Part shown: one piece after another, positions 52,473-62,342 of the stretch | Position numbering within the stretch: position 1 is the stretch's first letter | Layout: every line of letters starts with the position of its first letter | Assembly: GCF_007859655.1 (NCBI RefSeq) | Contig: NZ_CP042304.1 | Span: 4,416,315-4,480,314, forward strand | DNA: 64,000 nt | From: Devosia ginsengisoli | Lineage (GTDB): Bacteria > Pseudomonadota > Alphaproteobacteria > Rhizobiales > Devosiaceae | Reading direction: 5' to 3' | The notes under the pieces: model-generated | The model's input: the letters and a program-made list of their open reading frames with translations, nothing else | What the model was told of the DNA's origin: nothing | Database searches by the model: none | Translations under genes and position numbers: made by a program

Positions 52473-53005
52473 CACACTTAAAGGATGGAGGGGTGGTCCA
52501 GACCACCTCTTCTTCCTCCTCCTTGAGCAGCGTCTAACGGCGATCCTGATGTAGGTGCATAGAGTGACTACCTTGAGCACCTACCTCATGCCGCCTCTTT
52601 GTATCCTTTGGAGATGAAGAGGGTGTCTCTGACAACCTACCCGGCCTTGAGTATACGTAGCGGCTGCATCATGCCCTCCCTCGGCCCACGGTATCAGTGT
52701 CGTTTTGCAATCGGGCTGCGTACTTCGGTGCTCAAACTGATTGGATGCACCGGACATCTCCACCGCAAGCCAGCTTCTCCGGAAAGCTTTTTTGGGGTCG
52801 CTCACGGAACACCTCCAGTATACGTGGCGGCGGAACAAATTCCCCCTCCGGGTACCCTCGGAAACGGTGCATCACTTGATCATGCATGGCGAACTACGCC
52901 AACAGGGGGTGCCGTTGTTGTTATTTTGTCAGGCACAACGAACGTTGACATTAGACAAACAGCCTCGCTAGAACTCCTCCTCGTTAACTAAGAGGAGCAG
53001 CCGTC
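52473..53005. other. 533 bp without a confident gene (possible gene remnant)
   Basis: Several overlapping short ORFs. One frame (about 52,741-52,971) has a helix-like, protein-like stretch (LRKAFLGSLTEHLQYTW, VHHLIMHGELRQQG) that could be the end of a broken gene, but no intact reading frame or ribosome site supports it. Confidence 0.3.
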
Positions 53006-53671
53006 GTGCGTAAGTACGTTACCTACACTCGCGTCAGCACCAAGGATCAAGGCCGTAGTGGACTCGGCCTGGAGGCCCAACAGCGTGATATCCAACTCTT
53101 CCTCGACAACTACTCTGAGGTGCCTTGGGAGATAGTCGGTGAATTTCAGGATGTGCAGTCTGGCGGCGATGATGACCGCCCGCAGCTTCGCGCCGCCTTG
53201 GAGCAGTGCCGCCGCATCGGGGCAGAGCTGCTGGTAGCAAAGTTAGACCGCCTCAGTCGCAAGGTATCATTCATTGCCCAGCTCATGGACGACCCAAAGT
53301 TACGACTTCGGGTCGCCACCATGCCTCAAGCCGACAAGTTTCAGCTTCATATCTATGCCGCTCTGGCCGAACAGGAGCGCGACTTCATTTCCGCCCGCAC
53401 AAAGGCCGCTCTAAAGGCCGCTAAGGCTCGTGGCAGGGCATTGGGCGGGCTTCGCGATACCACGATGAAGCGGAACGCCGCTATCCAACAGAAAGCGGTC
53501 ACAGAGGCTAAGACTCTTCTCCACATCATTGCGCCCATGCGCGACGCTGGAAAGACACTAGCCGCTATTGCTGATGCCCTGGACAAAATGCAGGTTTCAA
53601 CCTCAAGGGGCGGCAAGTGGACGGCGAAGCAAGTCTCTAGGGTCATTGGTAGGGCAGGTCAGTTGGAGTAG
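53006..53671 (+). CDS. Serine recombinase (resolvase/invertase family)
   Basis: A 221-residue small serine recombinase. The catalytic Ser is in YTRVSTKDQGRSGLGLEAQQ, the Arg/Asp region in LLVAKLDRLSRKVSFIAQLM, and the E-helix in QLHIYAALAEQERDFISART. The C-terminus has a helix-turn-helix-like end (LAAIADALDKMQVSTSRGGK, WTAKQVSRVIGR), as in resolvases. The start is GTG 53,006, with AGAGGAG 8 bp before it. It is distinct from the tyrosine integrase and may resolve or invert a segment of the element. Confidence 0.88.
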   Translation: MRKYVTYTRVSTKDQGRSGLGLEAQQRDIQLFLDNYSEVPWEIVGEFQDVQSGGDDDRPQLRAALEQCRRIGAELLVAKLDRLSRKVSFIAQLMDDPKLRLRVATMPQADKFQLHIYAALAEQERDFISARTKAALKAAKARGRALGGLRDTTMKRNAAIQQKAVTEAKTLLHIIAPMRDAGKTLAAIADALDKMQVSTSRGGKWTAKQVSRVIGRAGQLE

Positions 53672-53713
53672 AAAACGCGCTCCTAACCACCAGCTCTGGC
53701 AGCAAATATCAGG

Positions 53714-54148
53714 TTAGCGGTAGAGTGTGCCAACCTTACTCACGAGCCCCAACAAGGTCTTGTACTCACTGTTGAACACCGGCTGCCCACCGTGCCCTAC
53801 CATGTAGAGATGGTATGACTTCTTGTCGCCAAACAAGCCCCGGCCCTTCGACACCTTGAAGATCAAAAACTCTGATGCCTGATCGACTAGCCAAAGCGGC
53901 ATCCAGCCACCGGACATGGCAGCTCTAAGCAGCTTCAGCTTCTCCTCCGGGCTTGACTCCGCCATTGGCTTCGCCGCTTCCCAAGGTGCACACCACAACA
54001 CCGCTCCACGGCCATCTTGCTCACGCCAGCCCTTGATGGCTTTGAGCATGAATGATGCTTCGTCGTCATCAAACGGCATGATCGGCAGCATTCCGATGAT
54101 GCTGTCCATCGCCTGAAGTTGGTGCTCAGCGTTGGCGAGGGAAGTCAT
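53714..54148 (-). CDS. Hypothetical element protein
   Basis: A 144-residue protein: a helical N-terminus (NAEHQLQAMDSIIGMLPIMP), acidic FDDDEASFMLKAIKGWREQD, and a C-terminal part with MPLWLVDQASEFLIFKVSKG and SYHLYMVGHGGQPVFNSEYK. No family recognised. AGGATC precedes the ATG by about 5 bp, within a 12-bp sequence that is repeated inverted 84 bp upstream. It is on the same strand as the ATPase gene, 235 bp after its end. Confidence 0.55.
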   Translation of the reverse strand: MTSLANAEHQLQAMDSIIGMLPIMPFDDDEASFMLKAIKGWREQDGRGAVLWCAPWEAAKPMAESSPEEKLKLLRAAMSGGWMPLWLVDQASEFLIFKVSKGRGLFGDKKSYHLYMVGHGGQPVFNSEYKTLLGLVSKVGTLYR

Positions 54149-54150
54149 GT

Positions 54151-54258
54151 TGATCCTACAGTCAGCTTTTTGCTGCCTGTAGCAGAGCCAAGAGATGGAT
54201 GGTCAATTATCTCCCACTCAAGGATGCGGCCTCCACAACTAATCGCACTGTAGGATCA
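54151..54258. repeat. 12-bp perfect inverted repeat flanking the leader of a small element gene
   Basis: TGATCCTACAGT at 54,151-54,162 and ACTGTAGGATCA at 54,247-54,258. The left arm covers the ribosome-site region of the gene starting at 54,148. Confidence 0.45.
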
Positions 54259-54382
54259 GGGCTTTACGGAATGCCCACTCCTGAAAGTTGTAAAGGTTTA
54301 ATGATCGCCGAAGGCCGTTCTATCGGTTCAAGGCATTGGCTATGAACAAATGCTGCGAACGAGATGACCTGAAGATCACTTG

Positions 54383-56199
54383 CTAGACATCCTCGTCTAC
54401 AAGCACGTCCTGTTTCACGGTTCTAAGAGCCATACCCATACGGCGCCGTGCGTTTTGCAATGCGTCGAGATAATCGTCTGCTGCAAGACTCAAACTCTCG
54501 GAAGTATGTGCCTTTGCGACATCCTCGGGCTGCCATTCCCTGTTCAGCTGTTTTGCCAAAGCATACACCACCGCACGCCCGACGCGCCCGACGATTGTGC
54601 GTTCGGCCAACTCCTTCGCAAGATTGCGAGTGATTTCTGGGTCTGGATGTGAAGCGTATTCCAGCTCAAGTTGCTCTTGCATAGCGTGGATGGCGGGATA
54701 GTTCATGTTCACGAAAAGCTGGCCTGCCTCTCTATAGAACTTGGCGGCCCGTCCCTTCAGACCCTTCTCCTGGATGTCGGCTTCGTCGCGTAGCAGTGTA
54801 ATTTCGGGCGCTCGCTCAGCGTTGAGTGACATGGACGCACGTTTGGCACCCGAGGGCACCGCCAGCAGATCGTTGAAGTCAAACCGCGTTTCAGAGGTCT
54901 CTTTTTCTCCTCCCGACCCGTCTGAGCGCTCTGGGGCCATCGCCGTCCCCTGACCCCGATCAACCGCCAGGTCTCCGTTTTGCGCCAATGAAGGGCTTTC
55001 TGAGCGGACCCGAAGACTGTTGAGCAGCTTCTGCAATTCGTCCCGAATTTCATCCGTGCCGCCAGAATCTGATGGAGCGAAGGAGTTAATAGCATCTAGC
55101 AGCCACTGAGGCCGGTGGTCGCGAACTAGGTCGGCGAAGTCTCTAACGTCAACCTGACGCTGGTCTCCGTCCCTATATCGAAGGAACTGGCGGTATGCTT
55201 CAGGAAGAACGAGCGCACCATCGGGAAGCTCGACGTGAACGGAGATATGCTTTGCACCAAAGGGGATGCCGTACAAAGGTGCGTCGAGTGTCCACTGACG
55301 TCCACGCTTTAGAGAATAAAGCTCGTCACGATGCACTACAGCGCAGGTGCTGACATCCGTCGTTATGGCTCCGGTGACAGAGCGATTGTGGCCGCTGTTC
55401 TCACGGGGAGGATCGAGGAAATAGTGAACAATGATTCCGTTCTCGCATAGAACGCTTTCGGACTGTCCTATCGGATATGCCCGATCAGGGATGGTCCTGA
55501 AGAGCCGGTTGCCATCGAGCTTATGCGTGCCAGGCTGGAACTTAACCTGGATGCCGGGCGGCAGTCGGTAGAAGCGATGATAGAGGTAATCCGCCAGCCA
55601 TTGTCCGTTTTGCGCCGGATTGCCATCGTATGGGTCACGCACCGTATTCTGATCGGGGCGATTGCCGAAAAGCACCACTTCTGTCCAATCGCTACTGAGG
55701 TCGTCGCCATCAGCTAGCGCGGCCTCTGTGACGTCAAAGACCTCTTCTAGTTCGCCTTGTTCATTAAGCCGTCGAATACGCCCATAAACACCGTCTCGTT
55801 GACCCAACAGCACCTCGCTGACCACGCCGCCACGGTTTGATCGGTAACGAAGTCCATATTTGTTAGATGGCAATGACGCTACCTTGGCCCCCATACCGAA
55901 GTTTCGATCCAAACCCATGTCTTTTCCGATTGACGCCGCAATGTCGCACATGGAGTGGAGCTGTTCGCTGGTCATCCCCGGCCCGGTGTTTCGAATTGCC
56001 AGCTTTTGAACGTTGCCCAATTCCGAGAGCGCGGATGTCGATAGATTGGGCGCCGTCTGGCGCTTGGACAGCCGCCTCGACCGCGTTCATGAACAATTCT
56101 CGGATCATCATCGTCTTTGGACAACGATCAATGGTCGTAGTCACCAAAAATGCTTCGTCTGCTACACGTAGGGCACTAACTGTGTTGGAGTTCGGTCAT
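54383..56199 (-). pseudogene. MORC/Hsp90-like GHKL ATPase of the candidate defence module, frameshifted
   Basis: An ATPase of the GHKL (gyrase/Hsp90/MutL) superfamily. One frame (about 56,187-56,035) reads ALRVADEAFLVTTTIDRCPK and MIRELFMNAVEAAVQAP, which contains the N box (Glu-x3-Asn). The other (56,020-54,383, 545 residues) carries the G1 box RNTGPGMTSEQLHS and the G2-like NFGMGAKVASL, then an S5-like region and a long helical tail (KELAERTIVGRVGRAVVYAL). Joined, the ATP site is complete. The break lies near 56,030, between N and G1 boxes. A second break near the start (ATG 56,199, TGA/TAG in frame) makes the exact start unsure. It follows the DGQHR gene by about 60 bp. Confidence 0.7.
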
Positions 56200-56259
56200 G
56201 GCAATTCAACCCTGAGAGGAGAACTAGGGGCCAGCCTGAAAGCCAGCCCCAACTGACTA

Positions 56260-57735
56260 TTATGCAACCGCCAAGAGATCGGACGGCCTACGAGATGGGA
56301 GGTTCAATTTCCAACGGATCATGTCGGCAAGTATGGGGTAAATATCGTTATGCTTCGCACCAAAGCGCATCACATCGCCCTGATAGGAGCCGACGTCTCG
56401 ATTTGCATCGGTGGTGACCGCTCCTCCATCGGGCAAGTAGTCAGACAGCCCCTCTAGTATGGGCGCGTCCCGCTCTTCGTCGCTCATCTCGTAGTACTGC
56501 CACATCGGATTGGCATGGCTGAAATCGGCGTCATTAAGATTGTCCAAAAATTTGGAGAAGAGCTCATCTCCATTATCCGGACGACGATTTGAGTAAAGCA
56601 GATCGAAAGTGATCTTGGCCAGCGCCTTTAGGACGACTGGTTGAGCCGCAACGGTTTTGTTCCGCGCCTGATTGTCGCCGAAGCCAGGAATCTTAGTGAT
56701 TGCTACCCAAAGGCTTTCGATGTGAGCTTCCCGCTCATCAACGATTGCAGGCGTTGCAGATTTAACATTCGTCTTGTTGAGGAAGGCGATGGCACAAATG
56801 TTTGCCAAATCCTTGGTGTTTAAAGAGCCATCGTCAGCCGACCAGTCCTTGATCTCTTTGTCAGTGGAGCGCACCACGTTCTCTGCGATGAGGCGAGACT
56901 TTATGAAGTTGTTGATTGGGTTTCCCAGATCAAACTCTGTGGCCTGCGAGACATTGACCTTCTTTCCGAGATTGTTGAGATCGTGGAAAAGCTGTCGTTC
57001 CTGGTCGATGTCCAGCCCGAGATGAATCTCGATCTTCACGGTGGCAAAGGAGCGGGCGCAATCTAGCGCATCCTGCCAAACCACCATCTCTTCGTTCGTG
57101 ACGTCCCCTTTGATGTCAACGACTCCGCCACGTGCCGGATACTTCCCGCTGCGTGTAATTTCCTTAAGCCACTCCATGACCATCTCTCCGCCGTACCGCC
57201 GATGCTGGCCATCAATGACCCACCAGCGAAATGACCTGGGCATAAAGATGCGGAATCCAACGGTGACTCCTCGCTCGGTAGTTGCACGATCAGCCCGGAC
57301 AGAGGGTTTCGCTGGATCAATGTCGCGGATGTTGGCGACTACCGGCTGGATGGCGCAGTAAGGTTTAGCTCCAAGCATCTTTTGCACTTGAGCGAACGCC
57401 GCTGGGACATCCTGTCCTTTGAGAGTGCGTCTAGTGATAGCGGCATTCACAAGGCCCTTGAGCATGAAATGGCCCAGAGCTTTCGCGTGAGCAGTGTCGA
57501 GCTTCCGCTGTGCGACTTCGCCCTTCTCTATGTCGTTGGCAATTTCGGAAAGCTCAACGAACTTGGCCAAAGGCAGGTCGGTGGACCATGTGACATTGCC
57601 CAGGTTGTAACCCATCAACACATTGATCTCTTCTTCGTCGCTGCCGAAGCCGATCATTTCGGAAAGGCTGACAGATTCATTGGCCGTTTTGGCTGAAACC
57701 ATCGCCTTGGGCATACCGTCGTTATTTCCAAACAT
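56260..57735 (-). CDS. DGQHR-domain protein (DndB-like)
   Basis: A 491-residue protein with the diagnostic core WWVIDGQHRRYGGEM at about residue 173-187, then QERQLFHDLNNLGKKVNVSQ and TEFDLGNPINNFIKSRLIAE, as in DndB and other DGQHR/ParB-like defence proteins. DndB is a repressor and helper in phosphorothioate DNA modification. No DndC, D or E homologue is in the window, so it is an isolated DGQHR protein. The ATG at 57,735 has AGGAG 6 bp before it. It heads an operon with the GHKL ATPase and is divergent from the helicase-nuclease gene. Confidence 0.82.
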   Translation of the reverse strand: MFGNNDGMPKAMVSAKTANESVSLSEMIGFGSDEEEINVLMGYNLGNVTWSTDLPLAKFVELSEIANDIEKGEVAQRKLDTAHAKALGHFMLKGLVNAAITRRTLKGQDVPAAFAQVQKMLGAKPYCAIQPVVANIRDIDPAKPSVRADRATTERGVTVGFRIFMPRSFRWWVIDGQHRRYGGEMVMEWLKEITRSGKYPARGGVVDIKGDVTNEEMVVWQDALDCARSFATVKIEIHLGLDIDQERQLFHDLNNLGKKVNVSQATEFDLGNPINNFIKSRLIAENVVRSTDKEIKDWSADDGSLNTKDLANICAIAFLNKTNVKSATPAIVDEREAHIESLWVAITKIPGFGDNQARNKTVAAQPVVLKALAKITFDLLYSNRRPDNGDELFSKFLDNLNDADFSHANPMWQYYEMSDEERDAPILEGLSDYLPDGGAVTTDANRDVGSYQGDVMRFGAKHNDIYPILADMIRWKLNLPSRRPSDLLAVA

Positions 57736-57833
57736 AGCAATCTCCTGTTCCTGGATTGAGGATTGCAGCATAAATTACGCCTGTCAAGCTGCATCAAAAC
57801 ATCCCTGGGATATTTAATTGTGACTCCTGGCTA

Positions 57834-57861
57834 TTGACGGCAATTTCCTGGAGGCTATCTT
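57834..57861 (+). promoter_or_regulatory. Sigma70-type promoter for the helicase-nuclease gene
   Basis: TTGACG (57,834-57,839), 16-bp spacer, TATCTT (57,856-57,861), about 75 bp before the ATG at 57,936, in the divergent gap with the DGQHR gene. Confidence 0.45.
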
Positions 57862-57935
57862 GCAGCCAGGCCGTTGGGTCCGGACTGGGCTTTGTGGCGA
57901 ATGAATTTGAAGAATGAATATGTGAGGAGGCGCCA

Positions 57936-60409
57936 ATGGCCCTGGATTTCGGAAAACTAAACGCGGGAACAACCGTCAAGCAGACCGACCCTCGAAAGAT
58001 TTTCACTACTCTAAAACGGGATGCAAAATTCAAGCGCCCGTTGGACGAACAGGCCGACGTGCTTGATGCTTGGTATGGTCGGCGAAGTGCCTCAGACCTG
58101 ACGATCAAGATGAACACAGGCGGAGGTAAGACCACCGTCGGCCTTCTATGCCTTCAAAGTTCTCTGAACGAAAATGTTAAGCCCGCTGTCTACATCACTC
58201 CTGATAACTTTCTAGTTCGGCAAGTTCTGGATGAGGCAGTTCTTTTGGGAATTGCGGCGACGGACAACGAGAAGGACCCTGATTTTTTAGCCGGTCGCTC
58301 TATTTTGGTGGCAAACGTTCACAAGCTCATCAACGGAAGGTCAGTCTTTGGCGTCGGGGAACGAAAGATTCCAATCGGGGCGATAGTGATTGACGATGCC
58401 CATGCGTGTCTTTCGGTCGTTTCTGACCAGTTTTCTCTTCGCTCATCTGAGGGGAGTCCTGTCTACGACGGCCTGCTGGAAATGTTCTCCGGGGATCTGG
58501 AAAACCAATCACCAGCCGGGCTGCTGGACGTTCGCGAGTCGGACCCCAATGCGGTCTTGGCGGTTCCGTATTGGGCCTGGCAGGCGAAGGGTGGCGATGT
58601 CCTGGCTTTGCTTCACGCAAATCGCGCAGGAAAAGACCTTGAGTGGCGCTGGCCCCTGCTTAGCGACTGTATCCCGCTCTGCACCTGCATTTTCGGGGCA
58701 GGTCGAGTTGAGGTGGCACCTAGATTCATACCGATTGACCGAATACCGTCCTTCGCTGGCGCCAATCGACGTATCTATATGACGGCAACGCTGGCCGATG
58801 ATACAATTCTGGTCAGTCACTTTCAGGCTGATGGCGCCGAGGTCTCTAAGCCAATCAGACCAAAGGGCGGCGGCGACATAGGTGACCGTATGATACTCTC
58901 ACCTCAGGAGATCAATCCGGAATACACTGTAGACGAAGTCAAGGGGCTTGTTGCTCGAATTGCAGATGATCTCAATGTTGTAGTTATTGTTCCGTCAAAG
59001 TCACGAAGCGAGTACTGGAGTGATGTTTCCGATCAGACTCTGGACAAGGATAGCATTCACGATGGTGTCGCCAAACTGCGCGGTGATCACGTCGGGCTCA
59101 CGGTGCTGATCAACAAGTACGACGGCATTGACCTCCCAGGTGAGGCTTGCGAGCTGCTGGTCATCGACGGCCTGCCAGAAGTTCATGGCTTGGCCGAGCG
59201 CCTTGAAATGCTACTTATGGACGGCACCAAGCGGCAACTTGTTAGGCAAGTGCAGCGCATCGAGCAGGGGATGGGGCGTGGGGTGCGGTCAAGCGATGAT
59301 CATTGTGTAGTTTTGCTCTTGGGGGGAAACTTACGCAGCGTCTTCATGACCCCGAGGCAGAAGAAATGTTCTCCTCAGCTACTCGCGCTCAGATTAGCTT
59401 GGGCAAAGAAGTTGCGGCCCAGGCCAGGGGTAAGCCCTTGAAAGAATTGGAGCCGATACTCGATCTCTGTCTTGAGCAGGACGATCAGTGGGTTGAGGCC
59501 GGACGAAACGCGGTTGTAAATGCACCAGCAATGGTCGGGGGCCATATTGACCCAAATGTTGTGCTGTTACGAGAAGCTTTCGACGCCGCTCGTATCGGTC
59601 GATATGACGTTGCTGTAACTAAGGTACAGGATGCAGTAGCAGCTACCACTGAGCGTTTGGCCAAAGGTTATCTCAAGCAACAGCTTGGTGAGTACACCAA
59701 TTTTAGCAATGCGGCGTCGGCTCAGGAAATCCAACTGTCGGCTCTATCTCTGAACCCGAGATTGCTAAAGCCTCTCGCTGGTGTGACCTACAGTAAGCTG
59801 AGCGCTCCAGCGTCGGGTCAGGCAGGGTCTTCTGCGCAATTTATGACACGCTTCCTGGAGGGCAATGACCTTGTGATTTGGGTCAATGGCCTGTTGGATG
59901 ACCTTCGGTGGGGGGAAGAGGTTACGAATCGTTTTGAGGCAGCGGTCCGTGATCTCGGCTCATTTCTGGGTTTTGGCTCCCAGCGACCGGAAGATGAAGT
60001 TGGGCGAGGTCCGGACAATCTGTGGGCACTGGGCGAGCTTCGCTACCTCGTGATCGAGTGCAAGAGCGGTGCGACTGGAGCCGATAAGATCTCGAAAAAA
60101 GATACCAATCAGTTGAACGGTTCCATTGTCTGGTTTTCGAAAGAGTATGACAGTTCCTGTACGGCGATCCCATTGATGGTTCATCCCAAGACCGTATTCG
60201 AGAACGCTGCGTCTCCTCATGAAGACATTCGAATTGTCCAGGACAGTGGTTTACAGGCCCTAAGAAGTGCGGTGCGAGCCTTTTCCGTGGCTCTTGCCAC
60301 TTCAGGCGGATTTAGAGACGCGAAGGAAGTGGAGCGACAACTAGACCATCACAGACTCTCTGCTGAGGCTATCGTGGGGCTTTGCACTGTGGCGCAGGGC
60401 GCGAAGTAG
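57936..60409 (+). pseudogene. SF2 helicase with C-terminal PD-(D/E)xK nuclease domain, frameshifted
   Basis: The helicase frame (57,936 to about 59,320) has Walker A NTGGGKTTVGLL near residue 58, Walker B VIDDAHACLS near residue 153, a motif III-like YMTATLADD, and motif VI RIEQGMGRGVRSSDD near residue 445. It breaks at a run of six G (59,316-59,321). The next frame (to 60,409) continues smoothly (GGKLTQRLHDPEAEEMFSS) and ends in a nuclease-like domain: EDEVGRGPDNLWAL and LGELRYLVIECKSGATG, the Asp and Glu-x-Lys pattern of PD-(D/E)xK enzymes. Adding one G gives a continuous protein of about 824 residues. GAGGAGG lies 5-6 bp before the ATG. An effector role is likely. Confidence 0.8.
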
Positions 60410-60462
60410 CGTTCGATGGTGGGGCGTGTGCAATACCTTAGCACATGCCCCTCCAGTCGTGG

Positions 60463-62239
60463 CTATGGCCTCCATCCCTCATCTTCGACTTCAAGTCGTG
60501 GCAGCTTGTTGATCTCGCGATCTAGAACCGCTGGAGGCCAGTCACCGTACCCCTCGCGGGCGTCAGCGGTGTTCCGGCTACCCATCATGTAGTCACGGGC
60601 TTCCTTGTCCATTCGGCAGTCGCGGCTTCTCGTGGTGAACAGATGACGCCAAGCATGATTGGGCCGCCCGAGGGGGCGCGACAAGGCCAACTTCCTCCCT
60701 AACCCACTCGGACACGCGTTCGGCGGCATCCTTGGCTCTATGCCTACCGTCGAGCTTCGTAAGGTCGGTGTCATCCTCGTATGGCTCGTAAAACAGCGGC
60801 CCATCACCAACCTGCGTTATGAGATCAAGAAATCCCATTTCGATGAGGTGCTGATGAATGCCGACAGCCCACGCCTTCCCGCTCTTTGTGTTGCCGTCCA
60901 GCGGGGTGATAATGAGATGGGGAACGCCACCCTCTTTGCTCAGATGTCTTCCCCGAAACTGGGTAACCTCAGAAGCCCGCAAGCCGGTGTAAGCCAATAT
61001 CCATGGCACCCAAAAGAGCGCCCGCTTGTGCGGTGTCGAGAGCGCCTTGGAGGAGCCGTCAAAGGTCGCCTTCAGAATCTGCACAGCCTCTGCCTCGCTC
61101 CATCCCTTCGACCTCATAGGTGCCGGAGAAGGGCGTGTGTCACGGATGTTGGAGGCCGCGTTACTGGGTAGGTCAAACTCTTTCACGCCGTGAGCCAACA
61201 CCGATTTGACCGCAGAGATGTATGAGTCATCTATGGTCTTCGGCAGCAAGGTAGGCGCGGTCTGCTCCATCAAACTGTCGCGCCATCTGCGCACATCCGA
61301 CTTGGTGACCCGCGCAGCATCATCGTGACCCAGGAATGCAATGAACTTTCCGAGGTAGCTGCGGGTCGTTGAGACCGTCTTGGGCCTTATGCTCGTGGTG
61401 CGGGCCTTGTGGTTGAGTAGTTCCGTCAGTGAGAGATAGTCGCCCTGTGCGGGAGCAGGTGAGGAGGTAGCTGCAAACGAGGGAGCGCGGTCCAGCGCCT
61501 CGATTGGCCCATAGTCGCCTCCTTGCCTTGCCTCGATGCCCCGCCTGGCGTTGACCATATGGTTTGCCATAGCGAAATTCACCAGACGCCGTGTTGCGGG
61601 ATCAGTATGGACGCTCCGAGTCTTCATTGCTGCGTCAGTGTCGGCACCGTGTATAGCTTCGAGCGCCGTGGCGAAATCGACCCCAATGATCGACGCGTAT
61701 TCAGGATGCTGCCGAAGAAGCTGCACGCCTAGCACCCGTCGCTGAGCGGGTGTTGCTTTCAGGTGCGCTTTAAGGTTGGCCTTCAATGACTCCAGCTGCT
61801 CGGTGGACATTCCCGACACCATCTTCTGCAATGGGGCTTCATCAAGGTCATCGAGCGATGGAATAGGAAGAGGCGGGGACACCTCGAACGGATCATCTTC
61901 ATGCTGAGCCAAAAATGCCCGAGCATGATCTGCTGCCAGCCCATTAATTTGCTTATTGTCGAGCGGCTGGGGGCCTTGACGCAGGACATCTCGCCACCGC
62001 TGCCATTTCGTCTCCTGCTCGGAGGCGAACTTCAGGTAAAGCTGTTCAGCTGGCCGCTGGTCTTTGGTGCCAAGCGACCTATGGACTTCCCTGGTGACCT
62101 TGATGCCAAATTCTTTCAGGCGGTCTCGCGCTGCCCAGAGATCAGGCGGCGTCGCTTTCCGGTAATAGAGGATGCCAGTCTTCGGATGTGCCCACGGTCC
62201 CGCCATCAGCCACCTTTTACGTGCTGTGAATCGTGACAT
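60463..62239 (-). pseudogene. Tyrosine recombinase/integrase (DUF6538 N-terminus), frameshifted
   Basis: The first frame (62,239 to about 60,690) has a DUF6538-like N-terminus (KTGILYYRKATPPDLWAARD), a SAM-like core-binding domain, and the catalytic Arg in WILAYTGLRASEVTQFRGRH. The second frame (to 60,463) carries the H-x-x-R box NHAWRHLFTTRSRD and the tyrosine region TADAREGYGDWPPAVLDRE. The break lies near 60,685 (CGACAAGGCC on the plus strand), and one base less gives about 591 residues. It lies beside tRNA-Thr, 80 bp from attR, which is the normal place for the integrase of such elements. Confidence 0.85.
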
Positions 62240-62318
62240 GCTTTGTAGCTCCGTTGTTAGCGGAAGCCACGGAAAACACTAAGTATTTGGAGTTTCAGGC
62301 GATATTTCCAGAGGAAAC

Positions 62319-62342
62319 TGGTGCTGCCGGACAGGATTGAAC
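62319..62342. repeat. attR (24-bp direct repeat inside tRNA-Thr)
   Basis: Identical to 51,113-51,136; it is the 3' part (T arm and acceptor end, with CCA) of the tRNA-Thr gene, read on the plus strand. Confidence 0.9.

Larger units (their letters stand above)
51113..62342. mobile_element. Integrative element inserted in tRNA-Thr (11.2 kb)
   Basis: The element is bounded by a perfect 24-bp direct repeat: 51,113-51,136 and 62,319-62,342, beginning TGGTGCTGCCGGACAGGAT and ending TGAAC. The right copy is the 3' end of the tRNA-Thr gene with its CCA. Inside lie a tyrosine integrase next to the tRNA, a serine recombinase, a candidate defence module and small unknown genes. Base composition is visibly poorer in GC than the flanks. 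No phage structural or conjugation genes are seen, so it is a small genomic island that may depend on other elements for transfer. Confidence 0.9.

Noticed and set aside
52581..52838. Minus-strand ORF of 85 codons in the element
   Set aside because: No ribosome site, no family pattern; overlapping frames are equally long.
56260..57735. Complete DNA phosphorothioation (Dnd) system
   Set aside because: Only a DGQHR/DndB-like gene is present; no DndA, C, D, E or F-H homologues are in the window.
51113..62342. Prophage
   Set aside because: No capsid, tail, terminase or lysis genes were seen; the element is a small island.
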